This document shows, one piece after another, positions 1-12,250 of a stretch of DNA of 64,000 nt. Every line of letters starts with the position of its first letter. Within the stretch, counting starts at the first letter, position 1. The stretch is from Dasyornis broadbenti (taxonomy: Eukaryota > Chordata > Aves > Passeriformes > Dasyornithidae), in assembly GCA_013397935.1 (NCBI GenBank), contig VZRN01005622.1, positions 186,001 to 250,000 on the forward strand. The letters are read 5' to 3'. The position numbers and the translations under genes are program-made. The notes beneath the pieces were generated by a model. That model was not told where the DNA came from. It made no database searches and saw nothing but the letters and a program-made list of their open reading frames with translations.

Positions 1-160
1 ATTTGGTTGTGCTTGCCATCTCAATTGTGTGGCTGGCCAGGCTTCTGATCTCAGCAATGGATTTTGTAGCAATATGCTCGTGCCTTAACAATAGCACACT
101 GAATTATTTTCCTTTCATTGAAAACAGTACTCTGAATAAACAAAACTTCACCTTTGGTTT

Positions 161-210
161 TAAAAAAACAAAATAAAATAAAAACAACAACCAAAAAAAA
201 ACCCCCAAAC
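161..210. repeat. A-rich low-complexity tract
   Basis: About 50 bases made almost wholly of A with scattered C and T (AAAAT-like and CAA-like words), ending in a C5 run. This is low-complexity DNA and could be a decayed microsatellite or an old poly(A) tail. No retroposon body is recognisable beside it. Confidence 0.75.
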
Positions 211-793
211 TGAAACTCCCCACGGGCAACACCAAGACAATAATGAAAAACAATTTTTCCTCCAGCTTGTAAGAACTACTATCTTTCTCCCAGCCAGCAA
301 AGTTCAGGCTGGGAATGTTGTGGAAAGGGAGCTTGAGCCCTTTCATCCCCCTCTGTCCTGCTGCACTGGCTGAAAATGGGTGGGAACATTTTCTGAGAAT
401 CCCACAACGTAAATTCTATAAAAGTTCTTTGAATAAGAGAGTTATCCACAGCTTTCCCACAACAAGAAAGCATTTGGCCTTAGCCCTGTTTCTGAATCAG
501 CTAAAAGAAATATCAGATGACATCTGTAGCCTCTGCTTCCCTGGAGGAATGAGCTGTGGTACGATTCAGGTGCTCTGTGAGGAAGTCATCACTTCTCCTG
601 ACGTCTGGATAAAAAGACAACTCTGTTTACCAGAGCAACAAAGTGCACCATTCACACAAAGAGTGTTTGTTAGACTGTCTCGAGGAGAAAAAGCATTGCT
701 GTGCTCATATTCAGTCAAATGGGAGGCATGAAAGCCACAGGAGGATGGTGGCTGGAGGCTGAGCATCTGTCTCACACATAATCTGAGCACCAT

Positions 794-838
794 GGAAAAA
801 AGAAAAAAAAAAAGGGAGGGGGGGAAAGGGAAGAAAAG
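794..838 (+). repeat. Polypurine tract with G-quadruplex pattern
   Basis: Forty-five bases with almost no pyrimidine. The A-rich left half runs into G-tracts at 814-816, 818-824 and 828-830. These satisfy the G3+N1-7 pattern four times (GGG-A-GGG-G-GGG-AAA-GGG). Such tracts can form a G-quadruplex, or a triplex when purine-only. No promoter or exon is visible next to it. Confidence 0.7.
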
Positions 839-1294
839 TCGAACAAAAACATCCTTCTGACTTGAAAACTCTATCAGAAACAGACTACTACAACGATTTC
901 CTCCCCATCCATCCTGCCACTATCACACATTATCATTGCACCCTTTCCACATCTGCAGAAAGAATCAAACACGGCTTTTTCGTGCCACTCTTTGCTACAC
1001 GAGGTTTTTTAAAGGCTCACATCTGCTCACAATGCACACAAACGAGAGGGTTTGAGAATGAATCCAAGACTCGTCCACAGGGGCCTCCCTTCAACTCACC
1101 AGAGTTTCTTGTCAATTCTCTGCCAGTGGTCCAGACAGGAACCCTGGAAATACCAGTTATGATGACTTTATTGATAAATGGAAAACGGCTTTGCTTTTTT
1201 AAAAAAGCCAACTGATTTCAGAGCTACCTACTCTACAAGAGAGGCCATGGCTGCCGACAAGAGTTTAAAAAAAATGTTTGGAAGAGAACATTTG

Positions 1295-1306
1295 AAAAAA
1301 AAAAAA
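1295..1306 (+). repeat. Poly(A) run, 12 bases
   Basis: An uninterrupted A12 run with no recognisable element attached. Confidence 0.8.
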
Positions 1307-1526
1307 TACTACAACTCCTAGAGCATATTCAGGTCATTATTGAATAACATTTTAGTTTACATTCAATATAAGACAGCCCAGCAAATAATAAAGATTAAGC
1401 ACCCTGGTGGACAAATTTTCCTTCTGCGGCCCCACAGAATCTCAATGAAATGTGAATTGTTAACATTTTATGCGCTTAAACCATTGAAAGAGACAAAGAG
1501 TGATTCGGGATAAGTTAGGAAACATA

Positions 1527-1600
1527 TTTTTTTTTTTTCATCCCACTAAAAAAAAAAAAAAAAAAAAAAAAAAAGACAAGGCAAGAAAAAAAAAAAATAN
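1527..1600. repeat. T12 / A27 / A12 low-complexity cluster with one N
   Basis: A T12 run (1527-1538) is followed after nine bases by an A27 run (1548-1574) and an A12 run (1586-1597). A single undetermined base lies at 1600. The T and A runs face each other and could fold as a hairpin. The ambiguous base fits sequencing slippage at homopolymers, so tract lengths here are unreliable. Confidence 0.8.
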
Positions 1601-2907
1601 TCAGTACAGAGCAGGAATAGATAAAATTAAGAAGTCCCACAAATTTTAGAAAGGTGCTGCGTACAGAACAAGATCACATCAAGTTAACCGACACAGACTG
1701 CCCGGGGCGGTGCAAATTGTCCTTCAACCCTTAACATGTGGAAAGGGTGTGTTTTCAGATGAAAAAAGTTAACTCCTTCCTTCATGAAAATAAAGCTAAC
1801 ACTGGAAGAAATCTTATTTTGCCACAAGCGCCTGAAAGAAAGCAAGATGACAGAAGCAAGGCAATCATTTGCATATTACAGTGCTGCTCCACCTCAGCCT
1901 ACTCACCACATTTCATCACTTCACTTCCAAATCCACGGCCTAGAAAAGCAAAAAGAAATAGCGTCAAATATTTCTGGTTTTACATTAGTGCAAAAAACAT
2001 GAAAAGTGTAAAAAAACATCAAAATATAGATCAATTTTCCATTATTTTTCTTAGGGTGTTAGGGTGCACTCAGTTTTCCTATTAATTTATGCTTTTCTGC
2101 TTCTCTCCTCAGATGTACCCTGACACTTTGTTGGGTGCCATTTGCCGATCTAAAAAGTGGAGTTTGCAGAGCCTTACACTGCTACGGGCCTTGGATACCA
2201 CAGACAGGTTAGAAGAAAGTGAAAGCTCTCCAAGCAGGGGAGAGCTGAAAGAGAAAAGGAATTCTTGAGTGGTCCATTTACTGCTTTTGTGATCTTTGCA
2301 AAACCAAAAGGGAAGTGAGAGAAAGCGAGGCTGCAACTTCCTCTCTCTGCTTTTCATTTGATGTATTCCTTTATTTATCACTCTCTGTCTGAAGAAAGAC
2401 AAGACAACCTCCCTCCACAAAAAAACAACCCAGCAAACAAACAAACAACAAAAAAAAAAAGTCCAAAAATTAATTTTCTCAAACGTTTAACCCGATTCCT
2501 ATCAAGATCTTAACAAAACTACCTCTGCTGTATTATGATAGCAATATTTTTGAAAATGAAGAGAACTGAGTACTACCCTTGCTGCCACATTGGTTATCAA
2601 CAGTCAGCCCTTGCCTAGCCCAATCCTACACAACCAGTAGAAATGAATAGCATTTTAAAGAGTCATTTAAATTGTCTGGAGCACACCCATTTACAGTCCC
2701 AAGCACCAGCATGTTTAGTTTTCTAGATATCACACCACACAAGCAGACATCCGGAATATTATTATTCTTAAACAATAAGGCCAAGTCACATCTTCCTTTA
2801 CTACTTAGCTGTAGAGAGCCCTACACCCCGCATAGCTCACATTCAGAAGAGTATTATTTTCAATTCCATGACCTAAACACTGAACTTTCACCTGAGAAAA
2901 CCACTGG

Positions 2908-2924
2908 AAAAAAAAAAAAAAAAA
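2908..2924 (+). repeat. Poly(A) run, 17 bases
   Basis: Uninterrupted A17. The upstream sequence shows no recognisable retroposon or processed gene. Confidence 0.8.
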
Positions 2925-3180
2925 CAAGAGTAACTAAACACTTACCAGGCTACACAAAAATTCATCTTTCTTTTTACGCCCTCAACTTCACCTCAACTTT
3001 CTTTTTTTAAAACTTTTCTGATAATTCTTCAGTTAAAACAAGTCTTTCAAGCCCAAACTCAGAGTTCTTTCTGCAGCTGCTTGACGACAGGTTTAGATAG
3101 ATCACAGAGATCAAATACACCTGAGAAATCAAAAAAAAAAAGTCAGATACCAATCACCTGAGCTGTTTGCGGTTTTTTTT

Positions 3181-3480
3181 TTATTTATTTTGGCAGCATG
3201 ACTCCACATGTCAGCAATCTCAGTTAATTATCTTGTTCGAGCAGTTACCCTGATTGTCCCATATCGACCTCAGGCTAAAATGCCTGTAGAGGAGGAGGAG
3301 TGAGGAGCTGATTGGCATCTGCAATGGCAGGACACTTTCTCTGGATGAAGGGAGTGAATTCCTATTGCAAGCAAGTTTCCCCCCCTAGTGCTTGCTACTC
3401 CCCAGCGATGTCCAGTTTTGTTGCTTTTCCTAGGAAGGTTTGATTTGAGCTCCTGTCTGGGTGAGGGGTTTATTGCTATA
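3181..3480. other. Possible regulatory block, not repeat-like
   Basis: About 300 bases of mixed-complexity sequence between low-complexity tracts. It carries TAATTA-like words, a TTGGCA half-site, a GAGGAGGAGGAG tract near 3290 and a TATAAAG word near 3475. Higher complexity than the flanks can mark a conserved non-coding element, but conservation cannot be judged from one sequence. No open frame or exon signal supports a gene. Confidence 0.15.
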
Positions 3481-4538
3481 AAGTTGGGGGGATCAGTCCT
3501 CCATCATAAGCATCAGATAAGAGTCAGTTTATAAGAGTAGTTCCCATTTCTATGTTTCCTTCAATTCTCAATCAGTAGAAACATTTATAGGGAAATTCTG
3601 GGTTTGGGCTGCTCCATATCAAAATTTCCCATTGTAGAAAGACAGGGAGATTACTCCCATTTTTTTAGGAATAAAGAAGTATTCCTATTATCCATAAGAA
3701 AATTTAGATGCTTCTACAAATCAACTTGATCATGGGTAATAAGCTTTAATTTTATATCTGAAAATTGAGGAAATTTTAGAAATGTTTAGCTAAATTCATC
3801 CAGCTGAGTGTCTCAGGTCTCAAGAGATTTTGTGACTTTGACACCTGGGCACTAAAGTGATTTTTTGGAAGTGAGTCTGGGTTAATGAAAAAAAAAACCA
3901 CCTAAAAAACTGTCACTTATTTCTTTTAAAGGTACTATTGTCCTTAAATTGCATCATTTCATGTACCATTATCTCAAGAAACAGTAAATAGCTCCCAGAA
4001 ACCTTTTTATGCACACTTTTTTGTATTTTTTTGGCTCCCTAATTGCCACTTTTAACTTACGCATCAATTTATGCCTGCAAATCCCCGCAAAAGAATAAGA
4101 TATAGTTTCCACTTTTCAGGACTACTGCAGCAAATAGAGGAAGCTGATCTATTACATCTAAAGATTTGTCAAGTGGGAGCACGGTTATGTGGGAAAAAAG
4201 GAAGCTTTTATACTGCTCTTAGTGTAAGAACTGCTACCAGAATAGGCATGAGATTCTTTTCCTTCGACTCTTCAGCAGCAGTTAATTGTCAATGCTTTAG
4301 AAGTGTAAGCTGAATTGTTTGGGATATTGCACTTCTGGGGGGATTCGAGTGACTCCGGAAAACGTGCACGGGGCTTGGATTGTACAACTTTTTGCTTTTG
4401 TTGGTGTGTGATGGTGGAAGAGAATAGGAAGAATTTCTGATAACGAATAGCAATTTGAAGCAAAAAGAATATTTTTGCTTTAACGGGTGTCACTGAAACA
4501 GCACACTGAAGACTGCAGAGCATGTAAAAAGGGACCGT

Positions 4539-4565
4539 GTAATAATTATTCTATGATTCTATGAA
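4539..4565 (+). mobile_element. Possible CR1 3'-terminal remnant, plus strand
   Basis: The stretch ends with two copies of the 8-mer ATTCTATG in tandem followed by A. Tandem ATTCTRTG is the known 3' terminus of avian CR1 LINEs. The preceding 100-200 bases do not clearly match a CR1 body, so this is either a highly decayed or very short 5'-truncated copy, or a chance match. It would be a sense-strand insertion, opposite to the clear CR1 at 39.3 kb. Confidence 0.4.
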
Positions 4566-4707
4566 CTCATTCTTGTTTACAAAGCAAATTGGGGTGGAGT
4601 TATGATAAAATATGTAAACTGCTCTGCATGCTGGAAACCTAAAATTCTACCTCTGTGCTTTTTTTGCAGCAGTGAAGGGAAGCTGAGTTTCCTGTTCTGC
4701 TGTGTTG

Positions 4708-4729
4708 CTCTTACTCAGCTGAGTAAGAG
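4708..4729. repeat. 22-bp perfect palindrome
   Basis: The two 11-base halves are exact reverse complements with no spacer, centred on CAGCTG at 4716-4721. That core is an E-box. On either side lie TTACTCA and TGAGTAA, which resemble AP-1 half-site words. The palindrome could be a dimeric transcription-factor site or simply a small cruciform. Confidence 0.7.
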
Positions 4730-5906
4730 TGGTGAGCACACCCTGAGGCTGACAGCCTAGACAGAGAAGAGCCACTGCATGATTAAAGGAAACACAAATA
4801 AAAAGGTGATCCTTGGCTATGGACTATTTTAGTCTGTTAGAAATAGAAAGGTTTGTACCATCTTGAACTTCAACTTCTTGGAGGTCAAGTGAAGACGATG
4901 CTTCACTCTCAGTCTGAAGGTTAAAGCTGCATATGAAAACCAGTTAATGTAATCCCGTTTGTAGATTCCTTCTTCTGAGTGTTGTATTTGCAACAATTCT
5001 CAAGCTCCCTTTCAATGGAAGGGGTAAGGCCTTATTTCAAGGAGGTCAGTGTGGGGTAAGCACTCAGAAACAAGCAGCTGCAGGTAAAGCATTCCTCCTT
5101 GCTGAAGGCAATCTACCTGTGCCTCTTCAGTTGTAGAAACCGATTGTAACGACCCTTTAGGAACAGCTTTATTTTAGTTTTCAAACCAAGCTCATATGAA
5201 CTTTAACAAAAAAAATAAAATAAAATAAACCCTCAATTTGTTTTACCTACCATTTAAAAAGTGGCAGAAGTTTTCTATGGAATGTCTCTGAGTGGAATGA
5301 CGCCAGTTAATGCTATGGCTGCAGTGCCAGGCTGCTCAGATGAAAACAGCACATGAGACGAGCCTCTGATGTATGCTTAGATAGAGTTCCAGCCCAACAT
5401 AGACAGAATGTATTATTTTGTGAGAGAAAGAGCATTTTGTGTTTTGAGAACTCCAGGCTGGTACTGGGAGAGTACAAGCCAGCTCTTCTTCCACACTTGT
5501 CTTTCAATGCATCACCCCGAATGAAAAAAGCTGAATAGATCAAGTGCTCGCTACATGACAGCAGCAATTGTGTGGAAGACAAAAGGCTCAGATCCAGGCT
5601 GTCAGCCCTATATCAAATTTTTCCATGAACTTCTTGGAGGACTTTTCAGAACATCATGAAAATAGAGCAATCCCAGGAAGGTGCCATTTGGTACTCCAGT
5701 GCATTCTCCTTCTATTTGCAAAGAAATCTCACAGGAACAGCCTGTTCTCATAGTGGGATGGGAAGTAACCCTCTCCATAACATTTTCAGTGCCAAGCAGC
5801 AAGTCCCCCATCTGTCTGCCAGCAGGAGAGAGAGAAAACAAATGTAAAATGGAAAGGAGAAGCAACCAGAACTTGGGCATAGGAGAGAAACATCTGCTGG
5901 AGGGAT

Positions 5907-5928
5907 AAAAAAAAAAAAAAAAAAAAAA
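5907..5928 (+). repeat. Poly(A) run, 22 bases
   Basis: Uninterrupted A22 within a purine-rich stretch. There is no recognisable retroposon body upstream. Confidence 0.85.
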
Positions 5929-6640
5929 GGAGGTGGAGAGAATCAGACAAAGAATCGTAAAGCGGGTAAAAGCACATAACCACCTTCCCAAAAACGGGAA
6001 AGAGAGAGGGGGGAAAAGCCAGGTGGTGGTCATAAAAATAAAGGAAATTTTCAGAAAGAAAGGAAGGGAAACCTAATGCCAGATGTACTGTAGGTATTTA
6101 CCTGAGTTAAGAACAAGAAATTTGGTGAACAGAATGGCTGAATAACAGTGGGTTCTGGTTGCTCTAATATATGGGTTTAGCCATTGGTTTTGGTCTCAGT
6201 TTTTCAGCTTTTGAAATCTATGCCATAAAAAAAAGCAAAATAAAGATCACTGCATAAAAGTTATTTTCCACATTTGTACAGGGATTGTGGGGCGATAAAA
6301 GAACCAGCCACTTACGTGCAAACTTCCTGAGTTTTCTGATTGTTCCAATACGAACAGATGTGAATTCCTGTTTGCCTGGATGAAAAATGTGGGTAAATTT
6401 TTAAAAATTAGAAATAATTTTTTTAAAAAAGAGAATGAAATTGAATTAATTACAAAATCCTTAATCTTCCTGGAAATACACACAAATAGCTGCCACAGAT
6501 GGGATGACCCAGCAAGATGATTTAATAATAAAATTGGTATGATGGACTGTCAGTCCTGAAGACTTCAGAATTAGAAATTTGGCTTCTTATAATTAGGAAA
6601 TTGCCTTTAAAATACTCACATGTTAAAAATGAAAATCTGA

Positions 6641-6662
6641 TTTTTTTTTTTTTTTTTTTTTT
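6641..6662 (-). repeat. Poly(T) run, 22 bases
   Basis: Uninterrupted T22, equal to poly(A) on the minus strand. No recognised element is attached. It is one of only three T-runs of 12 or more in the window. Confidence 0.85.
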
Positions 6663-8929
6663 GTTTTGAGATTGCTACTTTGACCATCTAGATATCAATC
6701 TTTGGAGTGTTCTCTCTAATTCTTAACTTCTCTTTTTAAATGTAACCAATACAAGGCTTTGCTTGTGTATACAAAGTCAGCGGATGGCCCTTCCATGAAA
6801 AGCCTGTGGGTAGTAAGGTGCAAAACCACCCAAAATTGGGAAGGAGAAGAGGTTGGAAGCAAATGGAGCTGTTGTAGGTTCAAAACCTTGAGCTGTCTTC
6901 CCTCAAAACCCCTTTAAGGGTGACTGACACAGGGAGGATGTCCCTTCACAAGCAGTCTGGTGTTGCACATTACAGAAACTCCTGCTTCGCTGTTCCTTGC
7001 CTGGAGCTTCCGAGGTAAAACAGGGAGTAGCAGCTTTCCAGATATTCCCCACAACAGCCCTGATATTCTCATGTCATCCCAAAGACAAGGCAACTCCCAG
7101 GCGGGTTTGGTGTGTAAAGATTTAAAGCATTGGTCAGCAGTGCGAAAAAGGACCAGAACAGCTGTCTAGACACACCTGACTCAAGTGAAAATTCATGTTT
7201 GAATTGAATTTCTTTGCTGTCACCGTCCTGTTCCCTGCTGTTCCTCAGCGAGGGTGTGGATGCAGGCAGTCAGGTGTGCCCATCAGGAACACAGCAGTTT
7301 GGAACTGCTCTGCTGGCACGAAAAGCTTGTGTTCTTCTGATTTTCTACCTTAGTTTCACTAAACCCAGGACAAGATAAGCACAATAATTCATGGTTCATG
7401 CATGCTGCCATGAGAATGATTAAAGGAATTCTTTCCCAAGGCATTGCAAAGGAAAAGCATCATTCAGCTGGTGCAGGTTTCCATTGTTGATACACAAATG
7501 CAACAGGTAACAGCCATGAATTTAGATTATCCTGCAGTATATTCCTATAATACTCTTTATTCTCTGTATCTAATTTGCTGACTCCGTCAGCATCAGTGGG
7601 AAATGCGTATCTTAGCTACAACGCCATTATTGTTTTGTTTTCATATTTTACCAGAATTCTAAACTCTTAATAAAACTCTAAGATGCCATGGCAGCTCCCA
7701 GTGCTCCTTAGCAGTTTATCAGAGCTGCTCATTTTAATATTAAAAGTGCTCGCAATTTGTGGCCGGCCTGGAACAAGCAGAAATGTATCAAGTGTTTAGA
7801 AAAGGAGAAGGAAAAAAAAAAATAGATACAGATTTCCTTCCACACTTTGATCTTTTCTGTTCTGTTGTCTCATGCAAATTATTTTACCTCTCAGTGATGC
7901 TTTCCTGGTGGTGTATCAGAGATAATTCACAGAAGAAAATATACCTGGCACAAAATACAGCAGGAGCATTTCTATATATGTATATCCTTTGATGTTTATT
8001 AGTCTCACTGCATACTTAAAATTCAAATCAAGGCATCAGAAAACCCTTGAGACAAATGCATAATTCATATTTTCTATTTACTATACTTGTTCTATGTATT
8101 ATATCAACTTTTATTGATTTCTGTTCATGGAATATTCACAGAATAATAAAATTATTATTATTATATATTCTAACTTTTTATCTCATTAATTTCTTCAGAG
8201 TTAACTTCTAAAAAGATGACATTAATATCATTATTTATTTACCTTAACTTGTGCTATGCTGGTTATTTTTTAGATTAGCAAATTACCCAGGGTTGTGGGA
8301 CTTTTTGAAGCACACATCAGCATATTTGTCCAATTATTTTAAGGATGTCTCTCCTACTCACTGTAAGCAAAGCTGACCATTTTTTCTTACAGTACAGCTG
8401 CATCATATATCAATAGGGGATGGATATTTACCAATCATTTCTCATCTAAGAAATTATTTTAATGCTTGCTGTACAGGAAGCTCTTGTTATAGATTTGTCT
8501 GTGCTTTGTTCACCCATCACTGTCACTGGTTGGTGTGGCATTTTCCACTGAGATGTTTCTACAGCTGATGACAAAAGTATTTTACAATAAAGTGCTGTTA
8601 CCATGACTGAATGAGGCACTCTGAGATCAGCTGCACCTCGAAGAGGTTACACTGTGTGTAGAGGGTGCCATAGGAAAATCAAATTGCAGATGACTTGAAA
8701 AGGAGTGAAAATAGTGGCCTAAAAAGGGAAGTCAAATTTCAGAGGGTGTTCTGAAAGTCTTCTCTGGAAAAAAATTAAATCCACGCATAAACCTGGGAAT
8801 AAGAAAAAACCTTCAACATCGACCCACAGGACATCAGCCAAATCTGTTCTGCGTCTCAAAGCCAGCTTTAAGCCTCTCTGTTTAACAGCATTATTTCTTA
8901 CTATCTATTATATAGATTTATACATTATA

Positions 8930-9080
8930 AGAATAAAATTTGACTAATTATGACGTAACCTTTGATTAATCAGAGGAATAGAAGACTTAACACAAAATTT
9001 AAAGTTGCAACCCCACGTCACGGTGATTTTAGCGCATCATGTTTAGAACACAAATGCACAACGAAGAGTGGAGAGTGCCG
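8930..9080. promoter_or_regulatory. Possible enhancer motif cluster
   Basis: TAATTA (8945-8950, homeodomain core), TGACGTAA (8951-8958, CRE/bZIP-like) and CTTTGAT (8960-8966, TCF/LEF core) lie almost end to end. CCACGTCA follows at 9013-9020; its reverse complement TGACGTGG is the known UPR element word. The local CpG content is above the surroundings. This is motif reading only, with no evidence of conservation or activity. Confidence 0.2.
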
Positions 9081-9416
9081 CAGCTTAGCTTTACCTTGCA
9101 CACCAAAACATGAACTTGATTTGGTGACTGCACTCATCCAGACACAGCCAGATCCAGCTTGGAATGTTCTGCAGGACTTGTGCAAAGGCTACTGTTAAAA
9201 GGTGTGAGGATGTTCCTTGTCTCATAACCGTCCCTCAGCACCCATGCTTTTCTTCTAGGCTTAGTTACCAGCTGAAAGCCCTTTTCATCAATTCTCATGC
9301 AAGCAACCACAGGATTTTAGAAGACTTTAATTTTATAAACTTACGCATTTTTAAAGAAGAGTGCTTTCAGTGGGTATGGCTAAAATGGCGGTGTCTGTAT
9401 TGACAGAAATTCAGTC

Positions 9417-9432
9417 AAAAAAAAAAAAAAAA
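9417..9432 (+). repeat. Poly(A) run, 16 bases
   Basis: Uninterrupted A16 with no recognisable element attached. Confidence 0.8.
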
Positions 9433-10133
9433 GCCTCTTTTCAAATCATAGCCAGCTTACTTATCACACTCGAGCTGCCAAGTACGGCTGTGCAAAATCT
9501 GTCAGTTTTTAAATGCTACTCACTGCATATTCAAAGCCTCTTCAAAGAATATTTCCTTGAGTTACATCACATGAAGCCACCCACTCCTCCCCACGCCCTG
9601 CCTACGCATCCAAACAATTCAGGTAGCAGGGTGACAGAGCAACATTAACCTATCACATCTGAGGGGTTATTTAGGGTTTTATTTTGATTGGGAGTTTTTT
9701 TAAGACAAAATTAGAACAAAAACTCCTTGCCTTTTTCAACATTAGCTTTCTTAATATCCATATTCTCTCTTGGAAAGGACTTCCACTAATAATGAGTGCT
9801 CGCTGCTAGGGGTGCTTTAGGTCCTTATTTCTGCAGGAAGTCTTGTTAAACAAAAATGTAAAAAATAACTTAACAACCTCACCCACCAGAACTCCACGTT
9901 GCGAATATCTGTACAGTAAAATTCCAGCAAGGATTCCGTTCTGTCACTTCAACTCCACAGAGCAACGCTTGGCTCAAGATGAACAGCTCACTTTGGTTGA
10001 AGGGATTTAGTCCAGGCAGGGAAGGATTACTCACCATGAGTTAGAATGGCAGAATTTGGCCAGAGAAGCCAGGACAGCCTTTGAAATATCAAGAGAACAC
10101 ATTATTTTGAAACAGCTGGGAAATGGGTATTTA

Positions 10134-10134
<1 letters not shown>

Positions 10135-10181
<47 letters not shown>
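10135..10181 (+). repeat. Long poly(A) tract, A34-G-A12
   Basis: This is the longest homopolymer in the window: 34 A, one G, then 12 A. It may be an old retroposon tail, although CR1 elements lack poly(A) and no processed gene is recognisable upstream. Its length in the assembly is likely to be inexact. Confidence 0.85.
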
Positions 10182-10184
<3 letters not shown>

Positions 10185-12230
10185 TCATCAAGGAGGATCA
10201 AATACTGTCTTAATTTAAGCAGAAATTTTGGTTTTAATTCATCTAATTGTGTTAAACTGCTAACAGGCTAATTTGAAGGGCCCAGCACATTCAAGAGGCT
10301 GGTATTTAATTAACAAAATCATGCTTCATACAATGCCAGACAAGGGGTCAACCCTTGAATGAGGAGCTCCCTTGAGAGGAAAAAACATGATTAATGCTGC
10401 AGAAACTTCTCATTCCTTCTTCTGCTGCTAAATATCACTGATTGGGAAGGACACCATTGTTTTCTTAGTTAATTTTTTTTCGCAATTTTTTTTTCCCCCC
10501 TTTTTTCCTTGTCTCTTTATCTGAGACAAAATCCTGAATGAATTTTGACTTGTATCTGGTTTTATACATTTGTGATTATACTTAGTGTCCATCTAGAAGT
10601 TCCAACTCCATGGCAGGAAAATGGCTGCTCCTGCCTTAAGAGGATTAGACACGCCCCTAATGCTGCTGGGCAATTCAAGGGTTTTGTTAAAATGTTTCAA
10701 GCTACTGTGCCAGTCAACCTCTATTCTTCAGCTTCAGGATAAGACCTTGTGAGAGTTCATTACCTCGGTTCTATTTTATTTCTAGGGATTGCTCAGAGCG
10801 AATAAAGCAGCAGAATCCAGTCCCCATTAGGACAGCATGCACACACCACACTGAAGTAGTGAGAAGCTGGGGGGAATATCGATGAACAAGGAGAAGAGAT
10901 TATTTGAACACAAGGTATTTTAACAAGCAGAGACTGCTTGGTGAACATATTCAAGAGTCCTGGCAGCCATGAGTACGTAGGTAGAATTCAGAGTAATTTT
11001 CAGCCAGTGACGTTTCTTCCTTGCTCCTTAAGTCAGGACAATTAAAATCTAAGTTTACTATTGCCCAGCTGAGGAAAGATTCAAGAGAATATAAATGGGC
11101 ACTGTGAGGATCTTTAAAAGGGAGGTTTTGGCAGTGGCAAGATGCTTTCACTCCCTGCAATTAGAAAACTCGGCCTGGGGTTATATTAACCACAATAGCT
11201 TTTCCTCACCAGCCAGACTTCTCAATTAGCACTAAGAGTTGCTTCTGGCTCAAAACTTCCCATAACTAACACTGTGCTCATTATTTTCAAGTGTTTTGAG
11301 GTAAGATTAGTGACCTCCTGTTATTTATTACATGCCAGTTATTTGGTGCTGACCTTAAAGAGAAGGTGCTTCAATGCACGTGAACATATATTCATAAAAC
11401 TTCAGGAGGAAAATTTGCATTTATATTGCGTGCAAAGACTGCAGCCTTCTGTTTCTGGCATTTCTGGTTCTTACAGACTTTAGTCTATGGACGGTGTTAA
11501 TGACACATGAAGTGTAACACTTTTCTGTTTTAAAGAAAATGTCACATTTCCACGGCATATGCAGAATATATGATTCCACCCTGCAATTCAATCTGTACAC
11601 AATACTTGGGCAAAACATCAAGTATAGCATCTTTTGAAGGAAAAATAATCAAGAACCAGTTGAAAACAAATCGTGGGAGGGCAATGGGGAACGTGTGGGC
11701 AGCCTTTGGTAATAAACTAAGGAAAAGACAAATTACATTTACATTCTATCAGCAAACAGGTTGATAAAAAACACTTATTCATTGGATACAACCTAATTCC
11801 TTTGAAGTTTCAGCAATAACTACCAATATGTTCTCCTCACTTCACAACTGAAATAACTGCTTCCATTATTTCACATCCCAAAACAAGTCCCTGAGAAAAT
11901 GTCACTTCTGTTTTCTTTTACCTATCGTATTTGTATGATTCACCATGAATGCTCAGCAATCTTAGGCGTATTTAGAACTGCAGCTGCAGCAGTGCAATTG
12001 TAGAAAAAGCAGTTTTGTGGGATATCTTGAGGAAAAAATAGCGTATTATTGAGAACATGGGCTTGATTTGCCTTGAATACCTCTGTGATCTAACTGTAAG
12101 AACTATGAAAATCCTTTGCCATTGTTTCTGAATTGTTGTGTCAGAATTAACCAGTAGAAATCAAATTCATTATTATAAGAATAATCTTAAGTGGCATTTT
12201 CAGTGGAACATTCACATGCCTCCAAAATAC

Positions 12231-12250
12231 ATCCTTTACAATCCTTTACA
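12231..12250. repeat. 10-bp tandem duplication
   Basis: ATCCTTTACA occurs twice with no spacer, and a CCTTTA word follows. This is a small slippage-type duplication. Confidence 0.8.

Larger units (their letters stand above)
1..3170. other. AT-rich non-coding stretch
   Basis: No exon, RNA gene or recognisable transposon is visible here. The stretch holds several A-rich tracts, which are listed separately. An ATG-started frame of 138 codons at 315-731 (plus strand) shows no domain, no splice context and no biased composition, so I treat it as chance. An ATTTGCAT octamer lies at 1867-1874 and a CTCF-like word at 1399-1410. Single motifs of this kind are weak evidence alone. Confidence 0.6.
3481..8929. 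other. AT-rich non-coding stretch
   Basis: No gene is recognised. The minus-strand frame at 5608-6033 runs through the A22 tract as poly-phenylalanine and is not credible. The stretch holds A-rich tracts near 5208-5229 and 5907-5928, a T22 tract at 6641-6662, a short TTA microsatellite near 8150-8166, and the CR1-like tail and palindrome listed separately. Confidence 0.6.

Noticed and set aside
315..731. 138-codon ATG-started plus-strand frame
   Set aside because: No domain, no splice or promoter context, and within the length expected by chance.
5608..6033. 141-codon minus-strand frame
   Set aside because: It reads the A22 tract as poly-phenylalanine, so low-complexity DNA creates the open frame.
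10056..10271. Polylysine-containing plus-strand frame
   Set aside because: The lysine run is simply the translated poly(A) tract.
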